Below, piece after piece: positions 44,444-54,533 of a stretch of DNA of 64,000 bases. How positions within the stretch are numbered: position 1 is the stretch's first letter; each line of letters starts with the position of its first letter. The notes beneath the pieces were generated by a model, which saw nothing but the letters and a program-made list of their open reading frames with translations, searched no databases and had not been told where the DNA came from. The position numbers were made by a program, and so were the translations under genes. The stretch comes from JAPPKS01 sp963667895. GTDB lineage: Bacteria; Poribacteria; WGA-4E; PCPOR2b. The DNA lies in assembly GCA_965223985.1 (NCBI GenBank), contig OZ245030.1:2914001-2978000 (forward strand). The letters are read 5' to 3'.

Positions 44444-44886
44444 AAAGAAGAAGATTTAAAATCATTGGCGCGGGTGTTATCGTAGCTTCTGCACTGGTGT
44501 TCTTGGTGGTTGCTGGGGTTAAGAACACCAGCATGCGACACTTCACGCCCGATGCGCTTATTGCGCACGCACAAGAAGTTGACAATAAGGGCATTCAAGT
44601 TGACGGGCTGATTTCGGAAGACACAACCAATTGGGACCCCACGAAGTTTCAGCTTACCTTTGCGGTGCGGGATCGAGAAAGCAAAGCCGAAGTCAACGTA
44701 CTCTATGCAAATAGAATCAAACCTGACAACTTTATAGATGGTGGAAATGTCTTTGTTCAGGGGAAGTATAACGCAGCGGAAAATCTTATCGTTGCCTCCA
44801 AACTTCAAACGAAGTGCGCGTCGAAATATGAAGCAGCTGAAGGGGCTACAGCGCAAGCTAGTGGGGCAAGTGAACGCGATTATTAG
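44440..44886 (+). CDS. ccmE: Cytochrome c maturation heme chaperone CcmE, CxxxY type
   Basis: 148 residues, GTG start overlapping the previous stop (GTGA). One N-terminal membrane anchor (FKIIGAGVIVASALVFLVVAGV), then the OB-fold domain. The heme-binding motif is C126-A-S-K-Y130 where most bacteria have HxxxY, so a cysteine replaces the histidine that forms the covalent heme bond. CxxxY variants are known from archaea and Desulfovibrio. CcmE carries heme to CcmF in the periplasm. Confidence 0.93.
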   Translation: MKRRRFKIIGAGVIVASALVFLVVAGVKNTSMRHFTPDALIAHAQEVDNKGIQVDGLISEDTTNWDPTKFQLTFAVRDRESKAEVNVLYANRIKPDNFIDGGNVFVQGKYNAAENLIVASKLQTKCASKYEAAEGATAQASGASERDY

Positions 44887-44910
44887 GTAAACATAGGATA
44901 TAGATAAACG

Positions 44911-46923
44911 ATGGCGGAATTAGGACAGGCGGCAATATATCTTTCAGTTTTTTCTTGCTTGTGGGCAATGGCGATGCTGTGGATAGGACTGCGTCATAAT
45001 AACTACAATGCTGTCGTCAGCGGACGCAATGGTGTCGTTGGGACGTTTGCTTTAATAACGCTTGCAACAGGGGCATTAATCTACGGTTTTGTTACAAACG
45101 ACTTCACAATGAAATATGTCGTCGAGGTCTCCAGCTACGATCAACCCTTGCTGTACAAAATTACTGCGTTGTGGGGACGGATGTCCGGCTCGCTCCTGTT
45201 TTGGCTTTGGCTCGTGACGTTTTTTGGTGCCTTGGTTGTATGGACAAGCCAGCGTGCGACCGATTACTTGGCTGACTATGCCCTCATCCCCATTTCGATA
45301 GTGCAACTCTTTTTTATCATTCTCGTAACAGGCTTAGTTGAGGGCGTCTATAATCCACTAGAGCGTTTGCCGAACGGTGCGTTTGCTCGGGATGGCGCTG
45401 GAATGAATCCGCTGCTGCAAACTCCGAGCATGGCGTTTCATCCTCCATCACTTTACGTTGGCTTTGTCAGCCTAACGGTACCCTTTGCCTTTGCGATCGG
45501 CACACTTCTCTCTGGAAAGACAGGAAGCGAATGGATTTTCAGATCGCGACGATGGATGATGGCTTCTTGGCTGGTTTTGACACTTGGCATCACGCTCGGT
45601 GGGAATTGGGCGTATCGTGAGCTCGGATGGGGTGGCTATTGGGCGTGGGATCCGGTCGAAAATGCCTCCTTCATGCCGTGGCTGCTTGGGACAGCTTATC
45701 TCCATTCGGCGATGATTCAAGAAAAGCGGAATATGCTCAAACTCTGGAATATCATCCTGATTACCCTAGCATTTGAGTTCACACTGGTGGGAACATTCAT
45801 TACCCGCAGCGGAATCGTCTCTTCCGTGCATGCGTTCGCGCAATCCGACATCGGACACTATTTTCTGATGTTCATTGGTCTTTCCACACTGGGTGTCATT
45901 GCGCTTCTTGCTTACCGCTGGAACGACCTGAAAAGCCCCAATCGACTCGAGTCTCTTCTTTCCCGTGAAAGCGCATTCCTCCTAAACAATTGGATGCTTG
46001 TGGGATTGACGCTGATTATTCTATGGGGAACGCTGTGGCCAATTATTACAGAAGGAGTCACCGGGGCGAAAGTTGCCGTGCCAGAGTCATTCTTCAATCA
46101 GGTGGTCATTATTCCCGGTCTGCTCCTCTTGTTGTTGACAGGGATTGGGCCTATCACCTCATGGAAAAAGTTGACGCCAAGCAATTTCAGACGGATGTTT
46201 GCCAAGCCGATTGTCTTGGGTTTAGTCGGTGGCATACTTGCATGGGTATACCTTGCTTTGAAAGGGCACACTACAGCAATTTACTCTGTCCTTTGCGTCT
46301 TCGCAGGCGTTTTTGTTCTCGCGGCTATCTCTGACGAATTCTATCGCGGCGCCAGATTGCGTGCCAAACGCCAAGAAACCACTTTATTTGATGGGCTTAT
46401 CCGCTTGGTTCAACGCAACAAACGTCGATACGGCGGTTACATCGTCCATATCGGTATCGTGATAGTATACATTGGCATTCTGGGGTCTAAAGGCTATTTT
46501 CTGTTGGAATCGAAGGGGTTACAACTTGAGGAATCAATGGAGGTCGGCAAATACACACTCACGCTGAAAAATGCGTTTCAGGAGGAACACCCCAATTTCT
46601 CGCTTGGTGGAGTAGTTTTAGCTGTTGAAAAGGGCGGAAGATCGATGGGAACCATGCGTCCGGCACGTGGATTTTACCACAAAGCCGGGCAGGGCGATCA
46701 GGATACAATCGAATCTGCGATACGTCATATCGGGTTAAATGACCTTTATATTGCATTAGGTCCTCTACCTGAAAACGTACCTGCCCATGTGCAATCGGGC
46801 GGAATCGTTTCTGTTCAAGCTTACCATAATCCGCTTGTCAATTTCGTCTGGCTTGGCGTCACTGTCATGGTGATTGGTGGACTGGTTGCAATCTTTGAGA
46901 AGCACCCAAAAGGCAATGTGTAA
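44911..46923 (+). CDS. ccmF: Heme lyase CcmF
   Basis: 670 residues with about 14-15 membrane segments. The WGGYWAWDPVENASFMPWLLGTAYLHSAM block is the WWD heme motif, and LYVGFVSLTVPFAFAIG and HSAMIQ carry conserved His residues. CcmF with CcmH attaches heme from CcmE to apocytochromes. The C-terminal periplasmic domain is reduced. Confidence 0.95.
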   Translation: MAELGQAAIYLSVFSCLWAMAMLWIGLRHNNYNAVVSGRNGVVGTFALITLATGALIYGFVTNDFTMKYVVEVSSYDQPLLYKITALWGRMSGSLLFWLWLVTFFGALVVWTSQRATDYLADYALIPISIVQLFFIILVTGLVEGVYNPLERLPNGAFARDGAGMNPLLQTPSMAFHPPSLYVGFVSLTVPFAFAIGTLLSGKTGSEWIFRSRRWMMASWLVLTLGITLGGNWAYRELGWGGYWAWDPVENASFMPWLLGTAYLHSAMIQEKRNMLKLWNIILITLAFEFTLVGTFITRSGIVSSVHAFAQSDIGHYFLMFIGLSTLGVIALLAYRWNDLKSPNRLESLLSRESAFLLNNWMLVGLTLIILWGTLWPIITEGVTGAKVAVPESFFNQVVIIPGLLLLLLTGIGPITSWKKLTPSNFRRMFAKPIVLGLVGGILAWVYLALKGHTTAIYSVLCVFAGVFVLAAISDEFYRGARLRAKRQETTLFDGLIRLVQRNKRRYGGYIVHIGIVIVYIGILGSKGYFLLESKGLQLEESMEVGKYTLTLKNAFQEEHPNFSLGGVVLAVEKGGRSMGTMRPARGFYHKAGQGDQDTIESAIRHIGLNDLYIALGPLPENVPAHVQSGGIVSVQAYHNPLVNFVWLGVTVMVIGGLVAIFEKHPKGNV

Positions 46924-46924
46924 A

Positions 46925-47431
46925 ATGAAAAGCTGCCACACAGTTCTCTTTATTTTAATGTCTTTCATCCTCTTAATTTTGCTGGCGGTCGCTCAAGAGG
47001 AGGTCGTCGCAACCAATCCATTGCTCGAATCAAACTTAGAGGAACTGACGACAAGCGTGTATTGTTACTGCGGCTGCATGCGAGAGACAATTAAACATTG
47101 CGTTTGTGGCGTTGCTCAACAGATTGAAACGGACTTTCACAACCGCCTCAGTGCTGGGGAAACAGTTCAACAGATTCGGGCTGACTATCTTTCGCAGCAC
47201 GGTACGCAGTTCTCAGCACTCATGCCTGCGCAAGGATTTAATATCGTCGCATATGCGATGCCAGTGGTTATCATCGTGTTGCTCGGTGTTATCGTTTTTC
47301 TTGTGCTTAGATCAAAGCGCAGAGCAACATTACTGGATTCGACCGTTCCGACGGAGCCGCATCCGCTAGTATCAGCAAGTCAATACGATCAGATTGAGGA
47401 AGAATTGGAACGACATAAACAGCGAAGGTAG
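46925..47431 (+). CDS. ccmH: CcmH-like thiol-disulfide protein
   Basis: 168 residues from ATG 46925. A signal peptide (SCHTVLFILMSFILLILLAVA) is followed by SVYCYCGCMRETIKHCVCG, a cysteine-rich variant of the usual LRC..CQN motif, and a C-terminal membrane helix (AYAMPVVIIVLLGVIVFLVL). The spacing differs from proteobacterial CcmH. Immediately after ccmF, so role in apocytochrome reduction is likely. Confidence 0.85.
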   Translation: MKSCHTVLFILMSFILLILLAVAQEEVVATNPLLESNLEELTTSVYCYCGCMRETIKHCVCGVAQQIETDFHNRLSAGETVQQIRADYLSQHGTQFSALMPAQGFNIVAYAMPVVIIVLLGVIVFLVLRSKRRATLLDSTVPTEPHPLVSASQYDQIEEELERHKQRR

Positions 47432-47460
47432 CGTCAGACATTAGATGTCGGGAGTTTATC

Positions 47461-47799
47461 ATGTTTTTTGTGTTTTTATGGATTTTATTGCTAGGGCTTC
47501 CCATTTTGGTCTATTTGGGTCTGCCACTTTGGTCGCAACCGCGCATATCCCCATACATAGAACCCGTCGAGGCGAGTATGCAAACCCTATTCCTTGAGCG
47601 TGAACGCGGCTATTCAGCGCTCGTAGACCTTGAGGAAGATTACGAAACAGGCAAGTTATCGCAAGGAGACTATCAAGCCCTTCGCGGGCAACTGTTGCAA
47701 GAAACGGCAGCGGTGTTGACGCAGATCGAAACGGACGGTATGACATCTGTGGAGGAAGAAATCGAAAGATATAAAAAAGAGAAGCAATCACGGGGTTAA
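47461..47799 (+). CDS. CcmI-like accessory membrane protein
   Basis: 112 residues: one N-terminal membrane helix (FLWILLLGLPILVYLGLPLW), then a cytoplasmic coiled region with ERERGYSALVDLEEDYETGKLSQGDYQALRGQLLQETAAVL, the short CcmI-like or heat-resistance-associated DLEEDYETGKLS pattern often found after ccmH. It probably joins the Ccm assembly complex. Confidence 0.7.
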   Translation: MFFVFLWILLLGLPILVYLGLPLWSQPRISPYIEPVEASMQTLFLERERGYSALVDLEEDYETGKLSQGDYQALRGQLLQETAAVLTQIETDGMTSVEEEIERYKKEKQSRG

Positions 47800-47807
47800 A
47801 ATAATAT

Positions 47808-49103
47808 ATGCGCGATAACCGTAAAGTCGGGAAGACAGAAAACGAGCGCTTTTTACGTTTTGCGCCTCACGTTTTTAGTTTTTTATTCACGGCTTTAATC
47901 TGTCAGTCTTCCGCTGTTGGACAAAGCGACGCCGGCAAAATCGAAGGGCAAGTCATACATAGGAAGGAAGATGGACCACTTTCTCAACAGTTAGTGATTT
48001 TACAAATTCACCAAGCAAGCGAAGATGTCCAGCAACGTGAGACGGTGACAGACGATAACGGGGTTTATATCTTCGACAATCTCTCAACAGCCGTTGATGT
48101 GCACTACGAGATTTCAACCGCTTACGACGGAGAGGTATATGTAGAAAAAAATCTTGTCCTGTCAGAGTGGGTACCTAAGATCAAGGTTAATATTGAGATT
48201 GTTGCCTATACCGATGACTCTTCAAAGGTGAAGATTCGCCAGCATAGGATTTTCATTTTGCCCCCCCCGGCGGATCATGCCCCAGATCAAGCCGTTTCTG
48301 TGGTGGAGATGATTCATGTCGAGAACACAAGCGATTCCGCCTTTCGAATCGCTCTCGACAGTCAGCCGACGGGACTACATTTTAATCTGCCAGAAGAATA
48401 CGAAGCTCTACGAATAGATCCGAGTTTCAAACAAGATTCGGCCGCCCAAAGCAATCGGCTGGTTTCTAATCAGCCGCTGGAACCGGGCACATCAAGTTTC
48501 GGATTTTCTTATATCACACACATTGGCTCTGGGTTAGACCTTTCTCGGAAACTGACATTTGATACGGAGCAGGTTTACGTATTTATTGCGGAAGGAACCC
48601 CATTGACATCACGATCGGGAATTTTGGGCGCGGGTCGAAAGGAACAAGTTCACGAAGGAATATACACCATTTATGCGACAGCCCCGGCGACGCAGCTATC
48701 AACGGGGCAAACGGCAGATCTGCGCTTCAAATTTGATGCTGAAGCTTCGCAATTTCAAGGTGGCGCTGGAGCAATGAACAGGCAGCCATCAAATCCAAAG
48801 CTGATTGCGCTGATCGCAATCTCTGCGGCACTTGCAGGTGGTTTTTTGGTTGCGGCGATTTTCAAGATTCGCGCCCCAACACCACCTGCTTATCTCCAAG
48901 ATACTCAAACTGCCCCAGACGCAAGTTGGCTCCGCAAGCTGGATGCCGCCGACATTGAGCGGACGCGGCTTGCGCGGCTTGAAATGATTAGTCGTCTGGA
49001 GGCATTGTACGAAAAGAGCGAAATCTCTGAGCGGGTATATAACCGGCTGCGGAAAGAGCAAGCAGACCGACTTGCGGCTGTCCTCACGCAAATTAACCGG
49101 TAG
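47808..49103 (+). CDS. Secreted/membrane protein with carboxypeptidase-regulatory-like domain
   Basis: 431 residues. Signal segment (FAPHVFSFLFTALICQSSAVG), then a beta-sandwich (GKIEGQVIHRKEDGPLSQQLVILQIHQ...) of the carboxypeptidase-regulatory or Big type, a second beta-rich part, a membrane helix near 333-352 (KLIALIAISAALAGGFLVAAIFKI) and a cytoplasmic tail RLARLEMISRLEALYEKSEISERVYNRLRKEQADRL like the CcmI-like neighbour. It ends the heme/cytochrome block. Confidence 0.75.
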   Translation: MRDNRKVGKTENERFLRFAPHVFSFLFTALICQSSAVGQSDAGKIEGQVIHRKEDGPLSQQLVILQIHQASEDVQQRETVTDDNGVYIFDNLSTAVDVHYEISTAYDGEVYVEKNLVLSEWVPKIKVNIEIVAYTDDSSKVKIRQHRIFILPPPADHAPDQAVSVVEMIHVENTSDSAFRIALDSQPTGLHFNLPEEYEALRIDPSFKQDSAAQSNRLVSNQPLEPGTSSFGFSYITHIGSGLDLSRKLTFDTEQVYVFIAEGTPLTSRSGILGAGRKEQVHEGIYTIYATAPATQLSTGQTADLRFKFDAEASQFQGGAGAMNRQPSNPKLIALIAISAALAGGFLVAAIFKIRAPTPPAYLQDTQTAPDASWLRKLDAADIERTRLARLEMISRLEALYEKSEISERVYNRLRKEQADRLAAVLTQINR

Positions 49104-49197
49104 TGGATGTTTTATAATCTGTCTTCAGATTATCTCTGGGTTTGAATAATTATTGCTACCCCTTAAGCGTAAATGGTAATTGCTCCGGAGGAGACAC

Positions 49198-50232
49198 ATG
49201 GAAACGAGTCGTCGGATTCAAGCCGACAAGCTTCAGACCTTCATCGTGCGACTTTGTGAGGCGGCTGGTACCCCCCACAACATAGCAGAATCGGTGTCAC
49301 GAATTCTCGTCAACGCTGACCTCAAAGGCCACACTTCCCATGGCGTGTTTCATATCTCCAATTACCTGCAATCAATACAACACAAAGAATTAATTCCTGA
49401 CAAGGTGCCAGAGATTCTGCAGCAAACGCCGAGTTCCGCTTTTGTGGATGCACGCAATGGCTGGGGACACTTTTCCGCGCAATGGGGCATGAATCTCGCT
49501 ATGCAGAAGGCACGTTCCTCTGGGATAGGAGCTGTCAGCTTCGAAAACCTCAATCATATTGGCAGATTGGGCGAGTACGTTGAACAAGCCGCCTCGGAGG
49601 GGTTTATCGGCATAGTGACCGCGGGCTGGGGTGCGCCGGGAGCTGGCGCAATGACCCCGCATGGTGTAGTCGCTAACGGTCTGGGCACAAACCCAATGGC
49701 GCTTGGTGTTCCGAGTGCGGACGGCAAGCCCTTAATATCGGATTTCGCAACGACAGCGCTTGCGAATTCAAAAATCCTTGTGTTCAAGATGAAAGGGATG
49801 AAACTCCCTCCCGGATGTATTGTAGATAAGCACGGAAAACCAAGCGTTGAGCCTGATGATTACATTGAAGGCGGAAGACTTCTCGTTTTTGGCGGACAAA
49901 AGGGTTATGCAATCTCTCTTATGACATGTCTCCTAGGCGGGCTTGGGGGCGCCTTCAACCCCGAAACGGGCCACATCAGTGGGACCTTTATTCAGGCGAT
50001 TGATGTCCGCGCCTTCCAGCCTCTTGAGGCGTATCAGCGGAATGCCAGCGCTTTTCTTGAGGGCATTCGGGCCACCCCACCAGCCCCCGGGTTCTCCGAA
50101 GTACTTGTCCCTGGAGACCTGGAGCGGCGAGCTGAGGAGGAACAGTTACGTGAAGGGATTGAGTTGCCGGAGACAGTTTGGAGTAGGCTTCTGGAATGCA
50201 GTGAGAAGTACAAGGTAGAGCTAGAACACTAA
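49198..50232 (+). CDS. Ldh-family (malate/L-lactate/ureidoglycolate) dehydrogenase
   Basis: 344 residues from ATG 49198, with GGAGGAG 5-6 bases upstream. The LDH2/MDG fold is shown by LKGHTSHGVFHISNYLQSI, GAVSFENLNHIGRLGEYVEQAASEGFIGIVTAGWGAPGAG and NGLGTNPMALGVPSADGKPLISDFATTALAN. These NAD(P)-dependent enzymes reduce 2-oxo acids. Substrate not determined. Confidence 0.9.
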   Translation: METSRRIQADKLQTFIVRLCEAAGTPHNIAESVSRILVNADLKGHTSHGVFHISNYLQSIQHKELIPDKVPEILQQTPSSAFVDARNGWGHFSAQWGMNLAMQKARSSGIGAVSFENLNHIGRLGEYVEQAASEGFIGIVTAGWGAPGAGAMTPHGVVANGLGTNPMALGVPSADGKPLISDFATTALANSKILVFKMKGMKLPPGCIVDKHGKPSVEPDDYIEGGRLLVFGGQKGYAISLMTCLLGGLGGAFNPETGHISGTFIQAIDVRAFQPLEAYQRNASAFLEGIRATPPAPGFSEVLVPGDLERRAEEEQLREGIELPETVWSRLLECSEKYKVELEH

Positions 50233-50340
50233 ACCATTTTGGCACTTATCCTTCAAAGTCAAGGGAAATCGGAGCAAAAAGGCAATGGAATCCTTGTTGA
50301 TTCTAGTATCAAAATTCATGAAGTACAAGGAGAACACTAA

Positions 50341-52770
50341 GTGAACACAACCGCAAGGACAGGTTTGCACGAGGGAACTTCCGGTCCCCAGCGTAATCGG
50401 AGGCTTTTTTCTACTGACGCACCAGTGCTGGAGTGGTCGCAATTTCCAGCCGATGGATTTCGTGAGCCTGCGTGCGGCGTGATTTACAGACGCAAACAGC
50501 GAATCGAGAACGGAATGCCCTTGGGTGGCATCGACACTGGGCGCCTCGACATAAATACTGATGCGACTTTTGGATACTGCACGATTTTCAACTCCATCTG
50601 TCCTGAGGGTGGACCGCTCGAACTGCCATTTCTTGGTATGACCGTAGGTGAGCAGGTTTGGTTGCTCAGCGATCCACGGGAAGCGTATGGCGGTTATATG
50701 TGGTTTGGCATTCAGACCCCGCGTGAGATTCATTATTGGGGCCATTACCCCGTTGCGGACCTGGAATACGATATGCCGGGATCGCCGGTCAACGTTGGAC
50801 TGCGTTCCTGGGCACCGTTTCTCCCCGGAGATTCTGCGACCACCAATACTCCCGGACTCGTGTTTGAGGTACATCTCCGCAATGTGACGGACACAGCACA
50901 GGAAGGACGATTGGCTTTCAGTTTTCCCGGTCCCACCCAAGCTGAAGCTCAAATCTCAGCCCATAGCCCGCGTGAAAAAACACCGATGCCGTACGGTCAT
51001 ACATGGATTGCAGTTGCGCCGGAACCGGTGAAGGCGAAGCGACAAGCCGTACACGGAGAATTTACCGGGGTGGTTGTCACATCGGAAAAGGTTCCAGAAA
51101 TCGGATATGCACTCGGAGTTGTTGGAGAGGCGGATATCGCACTTGGCGGGGGACTAGCAATTCGCAGCCCGTCTATGAGTAGCGGTAAAGCGTGGGCGAA
51201 AATTGGCTCAGAACTTCCTGAGCCCGGTGAATCGGACTTCAGCGGGTCGGTTTCTGTCGGTTTCCAACTATCGCCGGGAGAGGAGAAAGTCGTTCGGTTT
51301 GTGCTTGCATGGTACGCACCCATGTGGATAGGAGAAGGTCCACATACGTTCACCCACATGTACACAACCCGATACAAGAGTGCCCTTGATGTCGCTCAAT
51401 TTCTAAGCCGTGATCACGATTCCCTTTTGCAGCGCGTCCTGGCGTGGCAGGAGGTCATCTATACAGAGAAGAATCTCCCAACTTGGCTCCAGGATTCATT
51501 GATAAATATTCTTCATCTCTTTGCTATCAACGGTTTGTGGGCTGCAGCCCGCCCTCCGATTGGACCATGGTGCGGACCGGAGGAAGGGCTATTTGGGTTA
51601 ATTGATGGAATCACGGAGAATCCAGCTGTCGAGCCTATCCCTGACACCTTTTATGCCAATGCGCCCCTTGTTTTCTTTTTTCCCGACCTCGCCCTTTCAA
51701 CGCTGCGCGGCTACAAAGCCTATCAGTTTGCAAACGGTGCAGCCCCGTGGGTGTTCGGCGGAGTTGTGGGCGCTGCTGTAGGCGGGTACGAGCCGACGAT
51801 GGGTGCGGAGTTTGCGATGCCAACTCCCGGCTATCAGACGACAACCAATGGGCCCTGCTACGTTGATTTAGTTGACCGATACCTGCGCCGGACCGGTGAC
51901 CGTGAAGCCCTAGAGGAGTTCTATCCATCGATTAAGAAAAATACAATCTACACGATGAACCTAAGGCCAGAGGATGGCGCCGACGGTATCATCAGTGTTC
52001 CGAGCGGGAATGTGGACCCGTACGGACCCAATGAGCCACCGGGGCACCACCTCGAGTGGTTTGAAGCGGTATTGTGGTTTGGGATGACATCGCATGTAGG
52101 AGGCATCCACCTCGCAAACTTGAGGATGTCGCAACGGCTTGCAGAGCAGGTGGGAGACGAGGAGTTTGCCCAGCAGTGCCGAAATTGGCTTGAGCAAGGC
52201 AGCCAATCGATGGAAGACAAGATGTGGGCGGGGGCATATTACTTAAGCTACAATGAGCCGAAAACCGGTCGAAAATCAGATGATGTCTTCGGCTATCAAC
52301 TTGATGGGCAGTGGATGGCACGATTCCACGGTTTGCCGGGCGTATTCCGCTCCGACCGAGTCAAGGATACTCTGGAGACGATTAAAAACACATGCGCGGC
52401 GTTGACGCCGTATGGCGCACTGAATTTCGCTCGTCCTGATGGAAATCTGTCACAAGGTTTGGGATATGGTCCAACTGCGTACTTTACGCCCGAACTGTTC
52501 ATGCTTGCGATGACCTACATGTACGAGGGAGATCAGGAATTTGGTCTGGAACTGGCGCGTCGGTGCACACATAACCTCACCATGAACACGCTATCAACCT
52601 GGAACCTGCCGAATCTCGTACGCGGCGATAATGGCGACCGGTTGTTTGGTGCGCACTATGTTCAGAACTTGATGCTTTGGGCACTCCCAGCGGCTCTGGA
52701 GGGTAAGGATATTGCTGCGTTCTGTGCGCCGAACGGGTTGGTTGACCGCATTATCCAGGCAGCTAGATAG
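50341..52770 (+). CDS. GH116-like beta-glucosidase (DUF608)
   Basis: 809 residues from GTG 50341 after AAGGAG. The N-terminal beta domain (ENGMPLGGIDTGRLDINTDATFGYCTIFN) and the C-terminal (alpha/alpha)6 domain match the glucosylceramidase/GH116 family. Blocks HHLEWFE (E572) and QLDGQWMARFHGL (D655) are likely active-site positions. No signal peptide, so cytoplasmic. It hydrolyses glucosides or galactosides; substrate unknown. The nearby 3-keto-disaccharide hydrolase supports carbohydrate use. Confidence 0.8.
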   Translation: MNTTARTGLHEGTSGPQRNRRLFSTDAPVLEWSQFPADGFREPACGVIYRRKQRIENGMPLGGIDTGRLDINTDATFGYCTIFNSICPEGGPLELPFLGMTVGEQVWLLSDPREAYGGYMWFGIQTPREIHYWGHYPVADLEYDMPGSPVNVGLRSWAPFLPGDSATTNTPGLVFEVHLRNVTDTAQEGRLAFSFPGPTQAEAQISAHSPREKTPMPYGHTWIAVAPEPVKAKRQAVHGEFTGVVVTSEKVPEIGYALGVVGEADIALGGGLAIRSPSMSSGKAWAKIGSELPEPGESDFSGSVSVGFQLSPGEEKVVRFVLAWYAPMWIGEGPHTFTHMYTTRYKSALDVAQFLSRDHDSLLQRVLAWQEVIYTEKNLPTWLQDSLINILHLFAINGLWAAARPPIGPWCGPEEGLFGLIDGITENPAVEPIPDTFYANAPLVFFFPDLALSTLRGYKAYQFANGAAPWVFGGVVGAAVGGYEPTMGAEFAMPTPGYQTTTNGPCYVDLVDRYLRRTGDREALEEFYPSIKKNTIYTMNLRPEDGADGIISVPSGNVDPYGPNEPPGHHLEWFEAVLWFGMTSHVGGIHLANLRMSQRLAEQVGDEEFAQQCRNWLEQGSQSMEDKMWAGAYYLSYNEPKTGRKSDDVFGYQLDGQWMARFHGLPGVFRSDRVKDTLETIKNTCAALTPYGALNFARPDGNLSQGLGYGPTAYFTPELFMLAMTYMYEGDQEFGLELARRCTHNLTMNTLSTWNLPNLVRGDNGDRLFGAHYVQNLMLWALPAALEGKDIAAFCAPNGLVDRIIQAAR

Positions 52771-52968
52771 ACTCAAGAAGACGCCGATAACGTCTGAAAA
52801 CGATTGATTTTGTCAAAAAAGGTTAGTTCAGGTTACGTTTGAATGCCTTTCCACGTTATTTTTCCAAATGTCGCAAGCGCTCAGTACCGGGAGGTACTGT
52901 GCATTCCAGATCGACGTTTTGTAGAGTACACACCGTCCTATACACAACCTAGGATAAGGAGATTACAG

Positions 52969-53676
52969 ATGCAAGTTCTCATCATCGGCTGCGAATATGC
53001 GGGCAAGACGACTCTTGCCCAAGGGATCACCAGATGGCATGAGGAAATGATGGGACCTCTCGCCTATCCGTATTGGCATGATCACTTCGTGCTGCCAAAC
53101 GTTGGTCAAGGTCCCGACAGTCAAGCGGAGAATGAGGCTATCATTGAACTCCTCAAGACGGTTCCCTCGCTAGTCGAGAAATTCCAGCGTTTCCAAATGC
53201 TTTACCATCTACAGCCTCACCTTCTTCGGGGCGACGATTTCTTTCTGGTAAACTGGTATTACGCCGACGCTGTGTATGGGCCACTTTATTACGGCGACTT
53301 TAAAACATCGTGGGAACCTGGTCACCAGTGGCTTGCGCAGTTTGTTGAGCATGAGGTAAAAGCGCTGGTACCGGAAATGGTCTTAGTACTGGTGAACGCA
53401 TCTCCGGAAGTCATCCGGGAGCGGATGCGCCGGAATCCACTTCCGTACTGCCCGCTCAAAGAGAGTGATGTAGAGATTGTGTTGGATCGTTTCCAAGAAC
53501 AGTACAAGAATTCGCTATTCGATGCAAAGATTACCATAGATACAACGAACTTAACGATAGAACAAACTCTGCAGGACTTCTTGCACAAAGCGGAACCCTT
53601 CCTGAGATCTGTAGACCGGCAGCGGATTCTCAACCACCAAGTGTTACAACAAACGAAATTCATGGATGACCGTTAA
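52969..53676 (+). CDS. P-loop kinase-like protein
   Basis: 235 residues from ATG 52969 (AAGGAG 7 bases upstream). VLIIGCEYAGKTTLAQGITRW has a P-loop with GCEYAGKTT, and the later MVLVLVNASPEVIRERMRRNPLPYCPLKESDVE resembles the lid and NMP domains of nucleotide or small-molecule kinases. Substrate unknown; thymidylate or adenylate kinase-like folds are possible. Confidence 0.75.
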   Translation: MQVLIIGCEYAGKTTLAQGITRWHEEMMGPLAYPYWHDHFVLPNVGQGPDSQAENEAIIELLKTVPSLVEKFQRFQMLYHLQPHLLRGDDFFLVNWYYADAVYGPLYYGDFKTSWEPGHQWLAQFVEHEVKALVPEMVLVLVNASPEVIRERMRRNPLPYCPLKESDVEIVLDRFQEQYKNSLFDAKITIDTTNLTIEQTLQDFLHKAEPFLRSVDRQRILNHQVLQQTKFMDDR

Positions 53677-53849
53677 TCTGAATGGGGCGATGAATCTGTT
53701 TAAGACAGGGCAACCGTTCATGGAAGAGACACCGTAAAAAACTGCCACGTTTATGGGCTAGTGTTGTAGATAGGAGAGTCCCAAGGGCTTCAAACTTGGG
53801 AATACATGTATCAATAATGATAAACCTCTAATCAAGAAAGGAGTACAAA

Positions 53850-54467
53850 ATGTTACAAGCACCACCTTCAGCAGTTGTTCTTTTTAACGGCGAAGACGTT
53901 GACAATTGGAAGCAGCGCGATGGATCGCCAGCGACGTGGGAGACCGCTGACGGCGCGATGACCACCTGTGACGCCGATATTCTGACCGAGGAAAAGTTTA
54001 CTGACTTCATGCTGCACTTGCAGTTTATGATTCCCGACATGCCGGAGGCGACTGGTCAGGCGAAGGGAAACAGTGGAGTATTCCTCCAAGGTCGCTATGA
54101 AATCCAGGTGTTGGATTCGTATGGCATCGAAGTTCCTGGCAAGGGAGACTGCGGTGCAATTTACGACCAACACGCTTCATTAGTGAACGCGTGCAAACCG
54201 CCCCTTCAGTGGCAAGCGTACGATGTGCTCTTCCGAGCACCACGCGTCCATGATTCGGGCAATCAGTTAGAGGCTCCACGAGTAACTGTTCTGCAAAATG
54301 GTCTAGTGATTCAGAACAACGTCCACATTCTGCGTACCTCAGCAGGCGCAGTCGACGAAAATATCGCGGAACCCGGCCCACTATTGCTCCAGCACCATGG
54401 TGATGAAGTGCGGTATCGTGACGTTTGGATCGTCCCACTCCCGCTTAAGGGATCGGACGTATACTAA
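53850..54467 (+). CDS. DUF1080 / 3-keto-disaccharide hydrolase domain protein
   Basis: 205 residues, beta-jelly-roll. ALFNGEDVDNWKQRDGSPATWETADGAM-type opening, NSGVFLQGRYEIQVLDSYG and FRAPRVHDSG are typical of PF06439, now called 3-keto-disaccharide hydrolase. No signal peptide is visible. It follows a clear AAGGAG. It may act downstream of Gfo/Idh-type oxidation of disaccharides. Confidence 0.9.
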   Translation: MLQAPPSAVVLFNGEDVDNWKQRDGSPATWETADGAMTTCDADILTEEKFTDFMLHLQFMIPDMPEATGQAKGNSGVFLQGRYEIQVLDSYGIEVPGKGDCGAIYDQHASLVNACKPPLQWQAYDVLFRAPRVHDSGNQLEAPRVTVLQNGLVIQNNVHILRTSAGAVDENIAEPGPLLLQHHGDEVRYRDVWIVPLPLKGSDVY

Positions 54468-54533
54468 ACTTTTCGCATTGTTTCGCTTTAGAGTACAAAT
54501 CATACGAGTGCAGCATTTCTTACACTAAGATTA

